Notes: generated by a model from the sequence alone, not told the origin. Counted from the stretch's first letter, positions 10,065 through 21,380 are shown. The stretch: DNA of 64,000 bases from Pseudomonas poae (GCA_004000515.1 CP034537.1:7089501-7153500); one strand, 5' to 3'. Numbers and translations are program-made.

Positions 10065-11518
10065 GCAAGTCGCTCCTTTCCTTAGCCGTCACGGCATTCG
10101 TGCTCAGTGGCTGCTCGCTGATACCTGACTATCAGCGCCCTGAGGCGCCGGTGGCCGCCCAGTTCCCGCAGGGGCCGGCGTATTCGTCGGCCCAGGCGCC
10201 GAGCCAGGCCGCTGTCGAGCAAGGCTGGAAGCAGTTTTTCCATGACCCTGCCCTGCAACAGCTGATCCAGACGGCGCTGGTGAACAACCGTGACCTGCGT
10301 GTCGCGGCCCTGAACATCGACGCCTACGCGGCGCAGTACCAGATCCAGCGTGCCGACCTGTTCCCGGCCGTATCGGCCACGGGCAGCGGTAGTCGTTCGC
10401 GTACTCCGGCCAAGCTGTCGCAGACCGGCGAATCGACCATCACCAGCCAATATTCGGCTGGCCTTGGTATCAGCTCGTATGAGCTGGACCTGTTCGGTCG
10501 CGTACGCAGCTTGAGTGAAGAAGCCCTGCAAAAGTACTTCGCCACTGAAGAAGCACGCCGCAGTACCCAGATCAGCCTGGTGGCCAGCGTGGCCAACGCC
10601 TACCTGACCTGGCAGGCCGACAAAGAGCTGCTCAAGCTTACACAGGACACTCTGGGTGCCTACGAGCAGAGCTACAAGCTGACCTCGCGCAGCAACGAAG
10701 TGGGCGTGGCCTCGGCCCTCGACCTCAGCCAGGCGCGTACCTCGGTGGAAAACGCCCGGGTTGCCCTGGCGCGCTACACCCGCCAGGTCGCCCAGGACGA
10801 GAACAGCCTGACCCTGCTGCTGGGCACTGGCCTGCCGGCGAATATCGCCAGCCAGCCGCTGTCGGATAACCTGCTCAGCGAAGTGCCGGCCGGGTTGCCA
10901 TCGGACCTGCTGCAACGTCGTCCCGACATCATTCAGGCCGAGTACAACCTCAAGGCCGCCAACGCCAACATCGGCGCGGCGCGTGCAGCGTTCTTCCCGA
11001 GCATCAGCCTGACGGCCAGTGCCGGTACCGCGAGCCCAACCTTGGGCGGCCTGTTCAAAGGCGGCTCGGGCACCTGGTCGTTTGCCCCGCAGATCAACAT
11101 CCCGATCTTCAACGCCGGCAGCCTGCGCGCCAGCCTGGACTACTCGAAGATCCAGAAAGAGATCAACGTGGCGAACTACGAGAAAGCGATCCAGACCGGC
11201 TTCCAGGAAGTCTCGGACGGCCTCGCCTCACGTGAAACCTACAAGCAGCAACTGGAAGCGCAACGTGGTTTCGTCGCCGCCAACCAGGACTACTACCGCC
11301 TGGCCGAGCGTCGCTATCGCATTGGTGTCGACAGCAACCTGACGTTCCTCGACGCCCAGCGCCAACTGTTCAGTGCCCAGCAGTCGCTGATCACCGACCG
11401 CTTGGCGCAGCTCACCAGCGAGGTCAACCTGTACAAGGCCCTCGGCGGTGGCTGGAGCGAGCAGACTGCGAAGAACGAGCCGTTGAAAGAAGAAGCACCG
11501 GCGCTGAAGTTGTTCTGA
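10061..11518 (+). CDS. emhC: RND efflux outer-membrane channel lipoprotein, OprM/TtgC family
   Basis: The 485-residue protein has a lipoprotein signal ([18 protein letters not shown], lipobox LSGC) and two outer-membrane-efflux repeats. Typical motifs are [37 protein letters not shown] and [20 protein letters not shown]. It forms the trimeric beta-barrel/alpha-tunnel exit duct of the pump. Its ATG overlaps the emhB stop, so the two are translationally coupled. A strong terminator follows within 25 bases. Confidence 0.93.
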   Translation: MSKSLLSLAVTAFVLSGCSLIPDYQRPEAPVAAQFPQGPAYSSAQAPSQAAVEQGWKQFFHDPALQQLIQTALVNNRDLRVAALNIDAYAAQYQIQRADLFPAVSATGSGSRSRTPAKLSQTGESTITSQYSAGLGISSYELDLFGRVRSLSEEALQKYFATEEARRSTQISLVASVANAYLTWQADKELLKLTQDTLGAYEQSYKLTSRSNEVGVASALDLSQARTSVENARVALARYTRQVAQDENSLTLLLGTGLPANIASQPLSDNLLSEVPAGLPSDLLQRRPDIIQAEYNLKAANANIGAARAAFFPSISLTASAGTASPTLGGLFKGGSGTWSFAPQINIPIFNAGSLRASLDYSKIQKEINVANYEKAIQTGFQEVSDGLASRETYKQQLEAQRGFVAANQDYYRLAERRYRIGVDSNLTFLDAQRQLFSAQQSLITDRLAQLTSEVNLYKALGGGWSEQTAKNEPLKEEAPALKLF

Positions 11519-11540
11519 TAGCGCTGCTGTAGATAAACAA

Positions 11541-11570
11541 AACCGCTTCCCTCACCGGAAGCGGTTTTTT
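11541..11570 (+). terminator. Rho-independent terminator of emhABC
   Basis: AACCGCTTCC (11541-11550) pairs with GGAAGCGGTT across the loop CTCACC and is followed by a T run. Confidence 0.88.
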
Positions 11571-11674
11571 ATGCCTGCCTGTAGTGAGCGGGCTTGCCCT
11601 CCTTGCTTTTCGCTCAACCTTTCAGGATAAAATTGGTCACAGATTCTTACAGACCACAGAGGGAGCTTGTCGTA

Positions 11675-13372
11675 ATGATCGTAGGAATCGACCTGGGGAC
11701 CACCAACAGTCTTGCAGCGGTATGGCGCGGTGATGCCGCCGAACTAGTCCCCAATGCCCTTGGCCAGTTGCTGACCCCAAGCGTGGTCGGCCTGGATGAC
11801 CAAGGCCGCATCCTGGTAGGCCAAGCCGCCAAAGAGCGCCTGCACACCCACCCGCACCTCACCACTTCATTGTTCAAGCGCTTCATGGGCAGTGCCACCG
11901 AAGTGCGCCTGGGCGACAAATCGTTCCGCCCGGAAGAGCTCTCCGCGCTGGTGCTCAAAAGCCTCAAGGAAGATATCGAACGCACCTACGGCCATACCGT
12001 CACCGAAGCCGTGATCAGCGTGCCCGCCTATTTCAGCGACGGCCAGCGTAAAGCCACGCGCATCGCCGGTGAATTGGCGGGGCTCAACGTCGACAAGCTG
12101 ATCAACGAACCCACCGCCGCAGCCCTCGCCTACGGCTTGCACCAGCGTGACAAAGAAACCTCGTTCCTGGTGTTCGACCTCGGCGGCGGTACCTTTGACG
12201 TGTCGATCATCGAGCTGTTCGACGGCGTCATGGAAGTGCGTGCCAGCGCCGGCGACAACTTCCTTGGCGGCGAAGACTTCGACACCCTGCTGCTGGAACA
12301 CTTCGTCGACAGCCAGCGCAATGCCCAGGGTTTCCCGCCCACCAGCAGCGTGCTGCAAGCCCTGCGCCGTGAAGCCGAGCGTGTGCGCAAGGCCCTCGGT
12401 CAAGATGACAGCGCCGACTTCGCCCTGCGTGTGGACGGCCAGCAATGGGTGAAAACCATCACCCAGCAAGAACTCGCCAAGCTGTACACCCCGCTACTGG
12501 AGCGCCTGCGTGCGCCCATCGAACGCGCGCTGCGCGATGCGCGGATTCGGGTCGGCGACCTCGATGAAATCCTGCTGGTAGGCGGTACCACGCGCATGCC
12601 GCTGGTGCGCAAACTTGCCGCCGGTTTGTTCGGCCGCTTCCCGTCCATCAGCCTCGACCCAGACCAGGTGGTCGCCCATGGCGCCGCGATCCAGGCCGCG
12701 CTCAAGGCCCGTTCGGCGGCGCTGGAAGAAGTGGTGCTGACCGACGTATGCCCCTACACCCTGGGCATCGAAACCTCGAACCAGTACGGCAGCCATATCG
12801 AAAGCGGCCACTACCTGCCGCTGATCGAACGCAACAGCAGCGTACCGGTCAGCCGAGTCAAGACCGTGGTCACCCTGCATGACAACCAGAGCCAGGTGCT
12901 GCTCAAGATCTACCAGGGCGAAAGCCGCCTGGTCAAAGACAACATCGAGCTGGGCCAACTGGACATCGCCGTGCCCAAGCGCAAGGCGGGTGAAGTCTCG
13001 CTGGACGTGCGCTTCACCTACGACAACAACGGCCTGTTGGAAGCCCAGGTAAGTATCCCGCTGACCGGCGAGCAACACTCCCTGGTGATCGAGAACAACC
13101 CCGGTGTGCTGAACCCGGAAGAAATCCAGCAACGCCTGCAAGCCCTGGCGCAGTTGAAGGTTCACCCGCGCGACCAACAGGTCAACACCGTACTCACCGC
13201 GCGCCTCGAACGGCTCTATCAGGAAAGCCTCGGCGAACTGCGCGAGCAACTCGGGCACTGGGCCGGCCAGTTCCAGCAGGTGCTCGACACCCAGGACGAA
13301 CGCCGGATCCGCGACGCCCGCAGTGAACTGACCCGTCAACTTGAACAGCTCGACAACGGGTTCTGGCGCTGA
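11675..13372 (+). CDS. hscC: Hsp70-family chaperone HscC
   Basis: The 565-residue protein has the DnaK ATPase signatures [14 protein letters not shown] (here [18 protein letters not shown]), [12 protein letters not shown] and [14 protein letters not shown], then a short substrate-binding domain. Length and sequence fit HscC, a specialised Hsp70 with no GrpE requirement, rather than DnaK. The start is ATG 11675 after GGGAG; a longer frame to 11594 has no ribosome site. Its stop lies 11 bases before a J-like membrane protein, the same pairing seen for HscC and DjlB/DjlC in enterobacteria. Confidence 0.9.
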   Translation: MIVGIDLGTTNSLAAVWRGDAAELVPNALGQLLTPSVVGLDDQGRILVGQAAKERLHTHPHLTTSLFKRFMGSATEVRLGDKSFRPEELSALVLKSLKEDIERTYGHTVTEAVISVPAYFSDGQRKATRIAGELAGLNVDKLINEPTAAALAYGLHQRDKETSFLVFDLGGGTFDVSIIELFDGVMEVRASAGDNFLGGEDFDTLLLEHFVDSQRNAQGFPPTSSVLQALRREAERVRKALGQDDSADFALRVDGQQWVKTITQQELAKLYTPLLERLRAPIERALRDARIRVGDLDEILLVGGTTRMPLVRKLAAGLFGRFPSISLDPDQVVAHGAAIQAALKARSAALEEVVLTDVCPYTLGIETSNQYGSHIESGHYLPLIERNSSVPVSRVKTVVTLHDNQSQVLLKIYQGESRLVKDNIELGQLDIAVPKRKAGEVSLDVRFTYDNNGLLEAQVSIPLTGEQHSLVIENNPGVLNPEEIQQRLQALAQLKVHPRDQQVNTVLTARLERLYQESLGELREQLGHWAGQFQQVLDTQDERRIRDARSELTRQLEQLDNGFWR

Positions 13373-13383
13373 GGGAACACCCC

Positions 13384-15003
13384 ATGAATTGCTGGACCGT
13401 GCTGCAACTGCCGGAAGAAGCCGACGAACGCACCATCAAGCGTACCTATGCGCGGCTGCTGAAAAGCTGCCGCCCAGACGACGACGCCGAAGGCTTCCAG
13501 CGACTGCGCGAAGCCTATGAAGAAGCATTGGCCTACGCGCGCTGGCGGGCCGAGTGGGAGGACGAGGAAACCACCACCACTGCAGCGCCCGTGGCCGAAC
13601 AAGCCTACGGCAACCTCAACGACCTCGCCGAACTGATGGACGTCAGTGCCCTGCAGCCGGCCCCATTCGAAGCGCCCAAGGCCGACCCGGCGCAGGCATT
13701 GCTCAGTGGCCTCAACGCCAGCAACTTCATAGAGCGCTGGACCCTCGCCATCCAACAGGATTGCACCGACGCCTTTCAGGCGGGCCTGTTGCGTCATTGC
13801 TTCGATCACCCAGGCGAGCGCGTTGCGATAGCCAGTTGGGCGGCAAACCATTTGGAATGGCTGACACCCTGGCAACAGGTCGCCATGACGCCGTGGCAAC
13901 ACGAAACGCTCTCCGGCGAACTCTTGCAGGAATACCGCCGCACCTTGCAGGAACTGCTGGAGCAGAAGGCCGAACGCGAGTTCATCACCGAACTCACGCA
14001 GTACAACAACCAACCCTGGCTGCGGGTGTTCGACCTGCAACAGCAGTGGCAACGCATCATCCTGCAGTTGCTCCACGACACCACCTGGAGCGTGCCGCTG
14101 TTCGAGCGGGTGTGCCAGGTTTTCGGCTGGGACGACCAGAAAGGCGTATGCCCGGAACCCGCCTGGATGTGGCGCGAACTGGTCTCGCGCTGCGAGCAGG
14201 AAAGCTTTACGCCAACCTGCTGGAAAAGGCCCAAGACCTTCGCCGCACCTCGGCCGATGCCCTGGCCGCGCGCCTGTTGCTGACGCCGATGTCGGCCACG
14301 CAACAAAAACGCATGATCGACGGGTTTGGCGAAAATGAATGGCAAGCCTGCCAGCACTTGGCGCAAGTCCTGACCTGGCGCTACCCGCAACTGCTGGAGC
14401 GGCTGCCGCAACCCGATGCGTTCTTCTGGCGCAAATTTGTCCCGCGACCGATCTACACCCAGGTGTTTATTCGCGTATGGGCCGTGTTCGCGCTGGGGAT
14501 TGGCCTGAGTATCATCCACGACAAACCCGACCACCTGGACATGATGACAATCGTCATCTTCATGATCATGGCGTTCGTACCGGCCGGCGTCGGCTTTCGC
14601 GTTACCCAGTTCTGGGCAAACATGAGTTCGACCTACCGGGTTCCCGACCTATGGCTGAGCCAACGCCTGATCCCCAAACGGCTCAACCCCAACGAGTATT
14701 GGCTGGTGATACGCCACGGCGTGCCCCAGGTGATCATGCTGATAGCCTGCGGGCTGATGCTGGGCGTGCTGGGCGCGTTCACCTATGCCGGCGCGCTGGC
14801 GATCAACCTGCTGCATAAAAAACGCATCGGCCACATGAGCCAAAAAATTCAGCGAGGGCTACCCTTGGTTGAACGGCTTGCACTGGGCGTTCTGGAGCCC
14901 GTTGCAAGCGGCGTTCCTGGTGGTGATGGTGGCGGTGATTGTTGCAGCCCAGCATTACTTGCCAGCGGTGCCTTGGACCCACTTCAACCCGCCTAAACCC
15001 TAA
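13384..15003 (+). CDS. Membrane-anchored J-domain-like protein, HscC partner (two compensating frameshifts)
   Basis: An N-terminal J-like domain (LPEEADERTIKRTYARLLKS, then CRPDDDAEGFQRLREAYEEA) has RPD in place of the usual HPD. A long alpha-helical middle follows, then about four C-terminal membrane spans, e.g. VFIRVWAVFALGIGLSII and FLVVMVAVIVAA. The frame breaks near 14203-14212 (one base short) and near 14833-14840 (an A run), after which the original frame resumes and ends with NPPKP and a stop at 15001-15003. About 540 residues. Context and layout match DjlB/DjlC-type co-chaperones of HscC; function is inferred. Confidence 0.8.
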
Positions 15004-15143
15004 ACCCAAAATGCCGGGCCTGAGTGCCCGGCAACTTGCGTTCGATCATCGCCCACAACCCGCCTCCCCGATTGAACCGCCCCCGCCCTGCCCCGCACCA
15101 TGGCCCGCACCTGCATAACCCCAATAACAACAGGTCCAACACC

Positions 15144-16394
15144 ATGAGCACTTTCCTCCCGCGCCGGCTTCTGCTGGCAACCGCTGTCGCCAGTCTTGCC
15201 TTGCCCGCCGTCGCCGAAGAACACGGCTTCCTCGAAGACGCCAGCGCCAACCTCAACCTGCGCAATTTCTTCATCAACCGCAACTTCACCAACCCCACCA
15301 AGGCCCAGGGCGGCGCGCAGGAATGGACGCAGAGTGTCATCCTCGATGCCAAGTCCGGGTTTACCCAAGGCACAGTGGGTTTCGGCGTGGATGTGTTGGG
15401 CTTGTACTCGTTGAAACTCGACGGTGGGCGCGGTACTGGCGGCACCCAGTTGCTGCCGCTGGACCACGACGGTCGCCCGGCCGATAACTTCGGACGACTT
15501 GGCGTAGCCTTCAAGGCCAAGATCTCGAAGACCGAAGTAAAGGTTGGCGAATGGATGCCGGTGCTGCCGATCCTGCGCGCCGACGATGGTCGCTCGCTGC
15601 CGCAAACCCTGCGCGGCGGGCAGATCACCTCCAAGGAAATCGCCGGCCTCACGCTGTATGGCGGTCAGTTCCGCGCCAACAGCCCGCGGGATGACAGCAG
15701 CATGACCGACATGTCCATGACCGGAAAAACCGCGTTCACCTCCGACCGCTTCAACTTCCAGGGTGGCGAATACGCCTTCAACGACAAGCGCACCCAGATC
15801 GGCCTATGGAACGCCCAGCTCAAGGACATCTACCGCCAGCAGTACGTCAACCTGATCCACAGCCAACCGCTGGGCGACTGGACCCTGGGCGCGAACCTCG
15901 GGTTCTTCTACGGCAAGGACGATGGCAGCGCCCGCGCAGGCGAGCTGGACAACAAGACCTGGTCCGGCCTGTTCTCGGCCAAGTACGGCGGCAACACCTT
16001 CTACGTCGGCCTGCAAAAACTCACCGGCAACAATGCCTGGATGCGCGTCAACGGCACCAGCGGCGGCACCCTGGCCAACGACAGCTACAACTCCAGCTAC
16101 GACAACGCCCAGGAAAAATCCTGGCAAGTGCGCCACGACTACAACTTCGCCGCCCTCGGCGTGCCGGGCTTGACGCTGATGAACCGCTATATCAGCGGCA
16201 GCAACGTGCACACCGGCACCATTACCGACGGCAAGGAATGGGGCCGTGAGAGTGAACTGGGCTATACCGTGCAAAGCGGCGCGCTCAAGGACCTCACTGT
16301 GCGCTGGCGCAATTCCAGCATGCGCCGGGACTACAGCAACAACGAGTTCGATGAAAACCGGTTGATCGTCAGTTACCCGATCAGCCTGCTGTAA
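15144..16394 (+). CDS. OprD-family outer-membrane porin
   Basis: The 416-residue protein has a signal peptide (RRLLLATAVASLALPAVA) and the OprD-family start EEHGFLEDASANLNLRNFF. The family motifs LRADDGRSLPQTLRGGQ, TLYGGQFRANSPRD and the C-terminal YPISLL-type strand are also present. OprD porins are 18-stranded barrels that take up basic amino acids or small carboxylates. The substrate cannot be read directly. The pca cluster starting 1.1 kb downstream makes an aromatic acid possible, but that is only inference. The frame is intact. Confidence 0.88.
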   Translation: MSTFLPRRLLLATAVASLALPAVAEEHGFLEDASANLNLRNFFINRNFTNPTKAQGGAQEWTQSVILDAKSGFTQGTVGFGVDVLGLYSLKLDGGRGTGGTQLLPLDHDGRPADNFGRLGVAFKAKISKTEVKVGEWMPVLPILRADDGRSLPQTLRGGQITSKEIAGLTLYGGQFRANSPRDDSSMTDMSMTGKTAFTSDRFNFQGGEYAFNDKRTQIGLWNAQLKDIYRQQYVNLIHSQPLGDWTLGANLGFFYGKDDGSARAGELDNKTWSGLFSAKYGGNTFYVGLQKLTGNNAWMRVNGTSGGTLANDSYNSSYDNAQEKSWQVRHDYNFAALGVPGLTLMNRYISGSNVHTGTITDGKEWGRESELGYTVQSGALKDLTVRWRNSSMRRDYSNNEFDENRLIVSYPISLL

Positions 16395-16427
16395 ACCGTC
16401 ATCGACCTTGCTGTATGGTGCGCGCCT

Positions 16428-16461
16428 GCCGCTGCTGAGCTAAATCAGCAGCGGCTTTTTT
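16428..16461 (+). terminator. Rho-independent terminator of the porin gene
   Basis: GCCGCTGCTGA (16428-16438) pairs exactly with TCAGCAGCGGC (16445-16455) across GCTAAA and is followed by six T. It ends only 20 bases before the deacetylase start, so that gene needs its own promoter or readthrough. Confidence 0.88.
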
Positions 16462-16480
16462 ATTCGAGCCCGTGCACACC

Positions 16481-17378
16481 ATGAAATCCTTCGCTTTAGC
16501 GTGCGCCCTGCTTGCCCTGGCCTTGAGCCTCAGTGGCTGCATCGGCGCGCCCATCGCCCTGACGCCGCAGACCGAACAACGCCTGCAAACCCAGGCGCCG
16601 ATCCGTTTTCTGCTGACCTTCGATGATGGCCCAAGCGCCTCGGGTTACAACAACCCGAGCCGCTCGGTGGTTGCCGACCTGGCGCATAACCCGATACTGC
16701 CGGGCATCAAGGCGGTGTTTTTCCTGCAGACCGAAGCGTCGCGTTCCGGCGGCAGTTCACGGGGCCGCAAGACCATGGAGCGTGAGTACGCCGCAGGCCA
16801 TATCCTCGCCTTCCACACCGCCACGGCCTTTCATACCAACCATCGCTGGCTCAATGACGCCGAGCTGGAAAGCACCCTCACCCAAGGCGCTGCCGACATT
16901 GCGGCGATAACAGGCGCGCCGCCGCAACTGGTGCGCCCGCCATTCTGGAACTACGACCGGCGCACCTTCGCCGCCTACCAGCGCCACGGCATGCACGTAT
17001 TGCTCACCGACTTGAGCGCCAATGACGGCAAGATCTGGGGTTTCAATGGCAGCCCGCGGCGCCGCCAACCTGTACCACCAGCTCTCGGTGGTACGCGAGC
17101 ACATTGCCCTGGGGGAATTGCCGACGGTGGATGGCGTGATACCGGTGGTGGTGACGTTCCATGACATCAACCGCTATACGGCGCGGCATATGCAGGAGTA
17201 CTTGCAGATATTGCTCGATAGCGCGCGGGTCACTGGCGTGAAGACGGCTGCGGAGCCGTTCTATACCGACCATGACGCGCTGGAGCGGGCGGCGTTGGCG
17301 CGAACGGTAAAGGATGTCAGCGAAGAAGTGCACTTGCCGGGTGTGTGGAACTGGGTCTGGGACGCGGATTCCCACTAG
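16481..17378 (+). CDS. Polysaccharide deacetylase (NodB-like) lipoprotein (frameshifted as written)
   Basis: The start MKSFALACALLALALSLSGC gives a lipoprotein signal. The NodB homology motifs are LLTFDDGPSASG (metal-binding Asp pair) and AFHTATAFHTNH (metal-binding His), followed by PPQLVRPPFWNYDRRT. The frame breaks between about 17045 and 17070 in a GC-rich stretch (one extra base), and ANLYHQLSVVREHIAL to VWNWVWDADSH continues in the next frame. About 298 residues. Such proteins remove acetyl groups from N-acetylated sugars in the cell envelope; the true substrate is unknown. Confidence 0.8.
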
Positions 17379-17403
17379 CTTTAAAGGCAAAATGAAGTCT
17401 CTT

Positions 17404-17490
17404 GTGGGAGCTGGCTTGCCTGCGATAGCGGTGTATCAGAGCCGAAGATGTAGCTGACCCACCGCTATCGCAGGCAAGCCAGATCCCACA
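17404..17490. repeat. REP doublet (inverted pair)
   Basis: Arms of 31 bases, starting TGTGGGAGCTGGCTTGCCTG at 17404 and ending CAGGCAAGCCAGATCCCACA at 17490, with one mismatch. It lies between the convergent deacetylase and pcaC genes, where it can stop transcription from both sides. Confidence 0.85.
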
Positions 17491-17509
17491 TTTTGACTGC
17501 ATTTCAGGT

Positions 17510-17908
17510 TCAGTCTTGTTGGCGAGACTCGACACCCAGCTCATCCCACACCGACTCCGCCAAATGAAACGTCGCATTCGCCGCCGGAATCCCGCAGTAG
17601 ATCGCGCTCTGCATCAGCACCTCTTTGATCTCTGCGCGAGTCACCCCATTGCTGGCAGCGGCACGCAGGTGCAGCTTCAACTCCTCACTGCGGTTCATGC
17701 CGATCAGCATCGCAATGGTGATCAGGCTACGGGTGTGCCGAGGCAGGCCCGGGCGGGTCCAGATATCACCCCAGGCGTGGCGGGTGATCATTTCCTGAAA
17801 CTCGCTATTGAACTCGGTCAGGGCATTGAGGCTGCGGTCGACGTGGGCATCGCCCAGCACTTCGCGGCGTACTTGCAGGCCCTCGGTGTAACGTTGTTTC
17901 TCGTCCAC
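17510..17908 (-). CDS. pcaC: 4-carboxymuconolactone decarboxylase
   Basis: The protein starts at GTG 17908 (VDEKQRYTEGLQVRREVLG) behind a GAGG site and has 132 residues, the usual PcaC length. WTRPGLPRHTRSLITIAML and LRAAASNGVTRAEIKEVLMQ are the carboxymuconolactone-decarboxylase core with the active-site Cys/His region (SAIYCGIPAANATFH). It converts 4-carboxymuconolactone to 3-oxoadipate enol-lactone. Last gene of pcaTBDC, 11 bases after the corrected pcaD stop. An upstream frame to 18082 is just the pcaD tail in another frame. Confidence 0.92.
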   Translation of the reverse strand: MDEKQRYTEGLQVRREVLGDAHVDRSLNALTEFNSEFQEMITRHAWGDIWTRPGLPRHTRSLITIAMLIGMNRSEELKLHLRAAASNGVTRAEIKEVLMQSAIYCGIPAANATFHLAESVWDELGVESRQQD

Positions 17909-17919
17909 AAAAAAAATCC

Positions 17920-18710
17920 TCAGGGGGCCAGCAAAATTCGACAACACGGTCGCTGAACGCAGCACCCGCTTGAACATTGGACAGGTGCGCCGCGTAGAAC
18001 TCGGCGTATTCGGCACCTTGCACATGGGCCTGGATGTAGTGGCTGCCGGCAGGCGGTGTGACCGCGTCTTCAGTGCCAGCAATCACCAACGTCGGCACGT
18101 TGATTGACGATAACTGTTCACGGAAATCCGCATCGCGCACGGCGCCGCAGTTGGCTGCGTAGCCTTCGGGAGATGTTGCCGCCAGCATGTCGGTGATCAG
18201 CTTCGCTTGGTGCGGATGTGCTTCGGCGAAGTCCGCAGTAAACCAGCGTGCAATCGATGCGTCGCGCAGCGCCACCATCGCGGCGGTGCCGTCGCGCAAT
18301 ACCATCTCGATGCGTGGGTTCCACACCTCAGGCGTGCCGATCTTGGCGGCGGTGTTACACACCACCAGACGGTGCAGGCGCGAACCCGCGTTGATGCCCA
18401 GCCATTGGCCGATCAAGCCGCCCATGGACAGACCGCAGAAGTGCGCACGCTGGATGTCCAACGCATCTAGCAGCGCGATCAAGTCGCGGCCCAGTTGCTC
18501 GATGCTGTAGGGCCCTTCCGTGACCAGGGATTTGCCATGGCCGCGAGTGTCGAAGCGCAGCACGCGAAAGTGCTCGGTGAAGGCCGGAATCTGGAGGTCC
18601 CACATGTGCAGGTCGGTGCCCAACGAGTTGGACAACACCAACACCGGCGCATCCACAGGCCCGTCCAATTGGTAATGCAGTTCGCCCTCGGCGAGTTGTA
18701 CAAATGCCAC
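17920..18710 (-). CDS. pcaD: 3-oxoadipate enol-lactonase (frameshifted near 3' end as written)
   Basis: An alpha/beta hydrolase with the nucleophile elbow CGLSMGGLIGQWLG and an RFDTRGHGKS loop; the late His is in YAAHLSNVQAG. It hydrolyses 3-oxoadipate enol-lactone to 3-oxoadipate. As written the frame runs past its end into pcaC. Restoring one T to the TTTT run (plus-strand AAAA at 17933-17936) gives FSDRVVEFLLAP and a stop at 17922-17920, the expected length of about 263 residues. pcaB ends 10 bases upstream. Confidence 0.92.
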
Positions 18711-18720
18711 AGCGGTCTCC

Positions 18721-20076
18721 TCAAGAGAAGTGTTCGGTTACGGCGCGGCTGACCCAGGTTTGCGCCTGGCCCAGGTAATGGGCAGGGTCGAGCAGGCGAT
18801 CGAGTTCAGCTGCTGACAGTTCGGCCGTGATCTGTGGTTCATCTGCCAGCACTGCACGCAGATGCCGCTGCTCGGCGACCGCACGTTTGCAGCATTGCTC
18901 CAGCAGATGGTGCGCGGTCTCACGACCCAGGCGTTGGGCAAGCACGATACTCACGGCTTCGGCCAGCACCAGGCCTTGGGTCAGGTCGAGGTTTTTGCCC
19001 ATGCGTTCGGCGTCGACTTCCAGCCCTTCGCTCACCAGCAGTGCCTGTTGCAGCGCACCGGAAACCAAGCGGCAAATGTCCGGCAGGGTTTCCCACTCGG
19101 CATGCCACAGGCCGAGGCTGCGCTCGTGTTCCTGGGGCATGGCGCTGAACATCGTCGCCACCAAACCAGGCACACGGGTCGCCGCACTGATCAGCACGGC
19201 AGCGCCCACAGGGTTGCGTTTGTGCGGCATGGTCGACGAACCGCCCTTGCCCGGCGCAGAGGGCTCGAACACTTCAGCCGCTTCGGTCTGCATCAACAGG
19301 CTGACGTCGCGGCCCAATTTGCCAAGGCTACCGGCGATCAGGCCAAGCACGCTGGCGAACTCCACCAAGCGATCACGTTGGGTGTGCCAAGGCTGCTCAG
19401 GCAAGGCCAGTTGCAACTCCGCCGCCAGGGCTTCGGCCACCGGCATCGCCTGCTCACCCAGCGCCGCCAACGTGCCGGACGCACCACCGAATTGCAGCAC
19501 CAGCAAGCGCGGCTTGAGTTCGCGCAGGCGTTGGCGACTGCGGGTGACCGCGCCCAGCCACCCGGCGATTTTCATCCCCAAGGTGACCGGCGTCGCATGC
19601 TGCAGCCAGGTGCGCCCAGCCAAGGGCACAGCGGCATAACGCTGGGCCTGGGCGGCCAGGACGTTGCCCAGTCGTGCCAAGTCCGTTTCGATCAACAACA
19701 CCGCTTGGCGCAGTTGCAGCACCAGGCCGGTGTCCATCACATCCTGGCTGGTGGCGCCCAAGTGCACATAACGCTCGGCGCCGGCATCCTCACTGGCAAT
19801 CAACTTGCCCAAGGCCTTCACCAATGGAATGGCCGAATTCCCCGCCGTGGCAATCGCCACGCCGAGGGCATCCACGTCGTACAGCGACGCCAGGCACGCC
19901 TGGGCAATCGGAGCGACGGCGGCGTGCGGGATCAAACCGACCCGGGCCTCGGCCCGCGCCAGCGTTGCCTCGAAATCCAGCATGCCCTGCAAGCGTCCGG
20001 TGTCGCAGAACACCTCGGCCATGCTGTCTGCCGTGAAGTAAGCGTCGAACAATTGGTTGCTCGTGCGCAGTGTCAT
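18721..20076 (-). CDS. pcaB: 3-carboxy-cis,cis-muconate cycloisomerase
   Basis: The 451-residue protein of the fumarase/aspartase superfamily carries the signature GKGGSSTMPHKRNPVGAAVL and LGATSQDVMDTGLVLQLR. It lactonises 3-carboxy-cis,cis-muconate, the product of protocatechuate 3,4-dioxygenase, to 4-carboxymuconolactone. The frame is intact. It lies between pcaT and pcaD with 10-base gaps on either side, so the four genes pcaTBDC are one transcription unit. Confidence 0.94.
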   Translation of the reverse strand: MTLRTSNQLFDAYFTADSMAEVFCDTGRLQGMLDFEATLARAEARVGLIPHAAVAPIAQACLASLYDVDALGVAIATAGNSAIPLVKALGKLIASEDAGAERYVHLGATSQDVMDTGLVLQLRQAVLLIETDLARLGNVLAAQAQRYAAVPLAGRTWLQHATPVTLGMKIAGWLGAVTRSRQRLRELKPRLLVLQFGGASGTLAALGEQAMPVAEALAAELQLALPEQPWHTQRDRLVEFASVLGLIAGSLGKLGRDVSLLMQTEAAEVFEPSAPGKGGSSTMPHKRNPVGAAVLISAATRVPGLVATMFSAMPQEHERSLGLWHAEWETLPDICRLVSGALQQALLVSEGLEVDAERMGKNLDLTQGLVLAEAVSIVLAQRLGRETAHHLLEQCCKRAVAEQRHLRAVLADEPQITAELSAAELDRLLDPAHYLGQAQTWVSRAVTEHFS

Positions 20077-20086
20077 AACGCGTCCC

Positions 20087-21380
20087 TTACAAATCGTGGT
20101 GCAAGTACTCGGCCTGTTTCGGCAAGCGCAAGCTGAACAGGAAGGCCACCGCCATCATGCCGGTGACGTACCAGTAAAAGGTGTTTTCCATGCCCATGGA
20201 TTTAAGCCCCAAGGCCACGTATTCAGCAGAGCCACCAAAAATCGCGTTAGCCACCGCATAGGCCAGGCCCACACCGAGGGCACGCACGTGCGGTGGGAAC
20301 ATTTCTGCTTTCACCAGGCCGCTGATCGAGGTGTAGAAGCTCACGATGGCCAGGGCCAGCGAGATCAGCACGAAGGCCAGGAAGGGGCTGGTGACGGTTT
20401 TCAATGTGAGCAGGATCGGCACCGTGCACAGGGTGCCGAGGGCACCGAACCACAGCATCGAGTTGCGACGGCCGATCTTGTCCGAAAGCATGCCGAACAG
20501 TGGCTGCATGCACATGTACACGAACAGTGCGCCGGTCATGATGTAGCTGGCGGTCTTCGCGTGCATCCCGGCGGTGTTCACCAGGTACTTCTGCATGTAA
20601 GTGGTGAACGTGTAGAAAATCAGCGAGCCACCGGCGGTGTAGCCGAGCACGGTGATAAACGCCGCTTTGTGATTACGGAACAACGCGGCGATGCTGCCGG
20701 CGTCCTTGTCCTGGCGCATTTCCTTGCTGGTGGTCTCCTTGAGGGTGCGGCGCAGCAACAGCGAGATCACCGCCGCGATGGCACCGATCACGAACGGAAT
20801 CCGCCAGCCCCAGGCGCGCAATTCTTCTTCGGTGAGGATCTGTTGCAGGATCACCACCACCAGCACGGCCAGCAGTTGTCCACCGATCAGGGTCACGTAC
20901 TGGAACGAGGCAAAGAACCCGCGCTGGCCCTTGAGCGCGACCTCACTCATGTAGGTCGCGGTAGTGCCGTATTCGCCACCCACCGACAAGCCCTGGAACA
21001 GGCGCGCCACCAACAGCAACGCCGGCGCCCAGGCCCCGATGTCTTTGTAGGTCGGTAAAAAGGCGATGACCAGCGAACCGGCGCACATCATCAGCACCGA
21101 GATCATCATTGAGTTTTTACGACCGTGCTTGTCGGCCACTCGGCCAAACAGCCAGCCGCCGATAGGTCGCATCAAGAACCCGGCGGCGAACACACCGGCG
21201 GTGTTGAGCAGTTGGACCGTAGGGTCGTCCGACGGAAAAACGCCGGGGCAAAGTAAATGGCGCAGAAGGCATAGACGTAGAAGTCGAACCATTCGACGAG
21301 GTTGCCGGAGGAGGCACCGACAATCGCAAAAATCCTTTGCTGCGTTCTTCTCCGGTGTAGTGACTCGTTGTTGTTGTCAT
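20087..21380 (-). CDS. pcaT: MFS dicarboxylate/3-oxoadipate transporter PcaT (two frameshifts near 5' end)
   Basis: A metabolite:H+ symporter of about 431 residues, with MFS motifs [13 protein letters not shown] and [20 protein letters not shown]. The start [15 protein letters not shown] at 21380 is in a different frame from the body. Restoring one base near 21335 and one near 21236-21241 gives [20 protein letters not shown] and [15 protein letters not shown], as in PcaT/KgtP-like carriers. Codons 2-5 read ACAACAACAACG, which contains a Crc/Hfq-type AACAACAA motif. Position before pcaB matches pcaT of P. putida. Confidence 0.85.

Noticed and set aside
17404..17490. CRISPR-like repeats at REP doublets
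   Set aside because: Pairs are inverted not direct, occur singly, and no cas genes are present.
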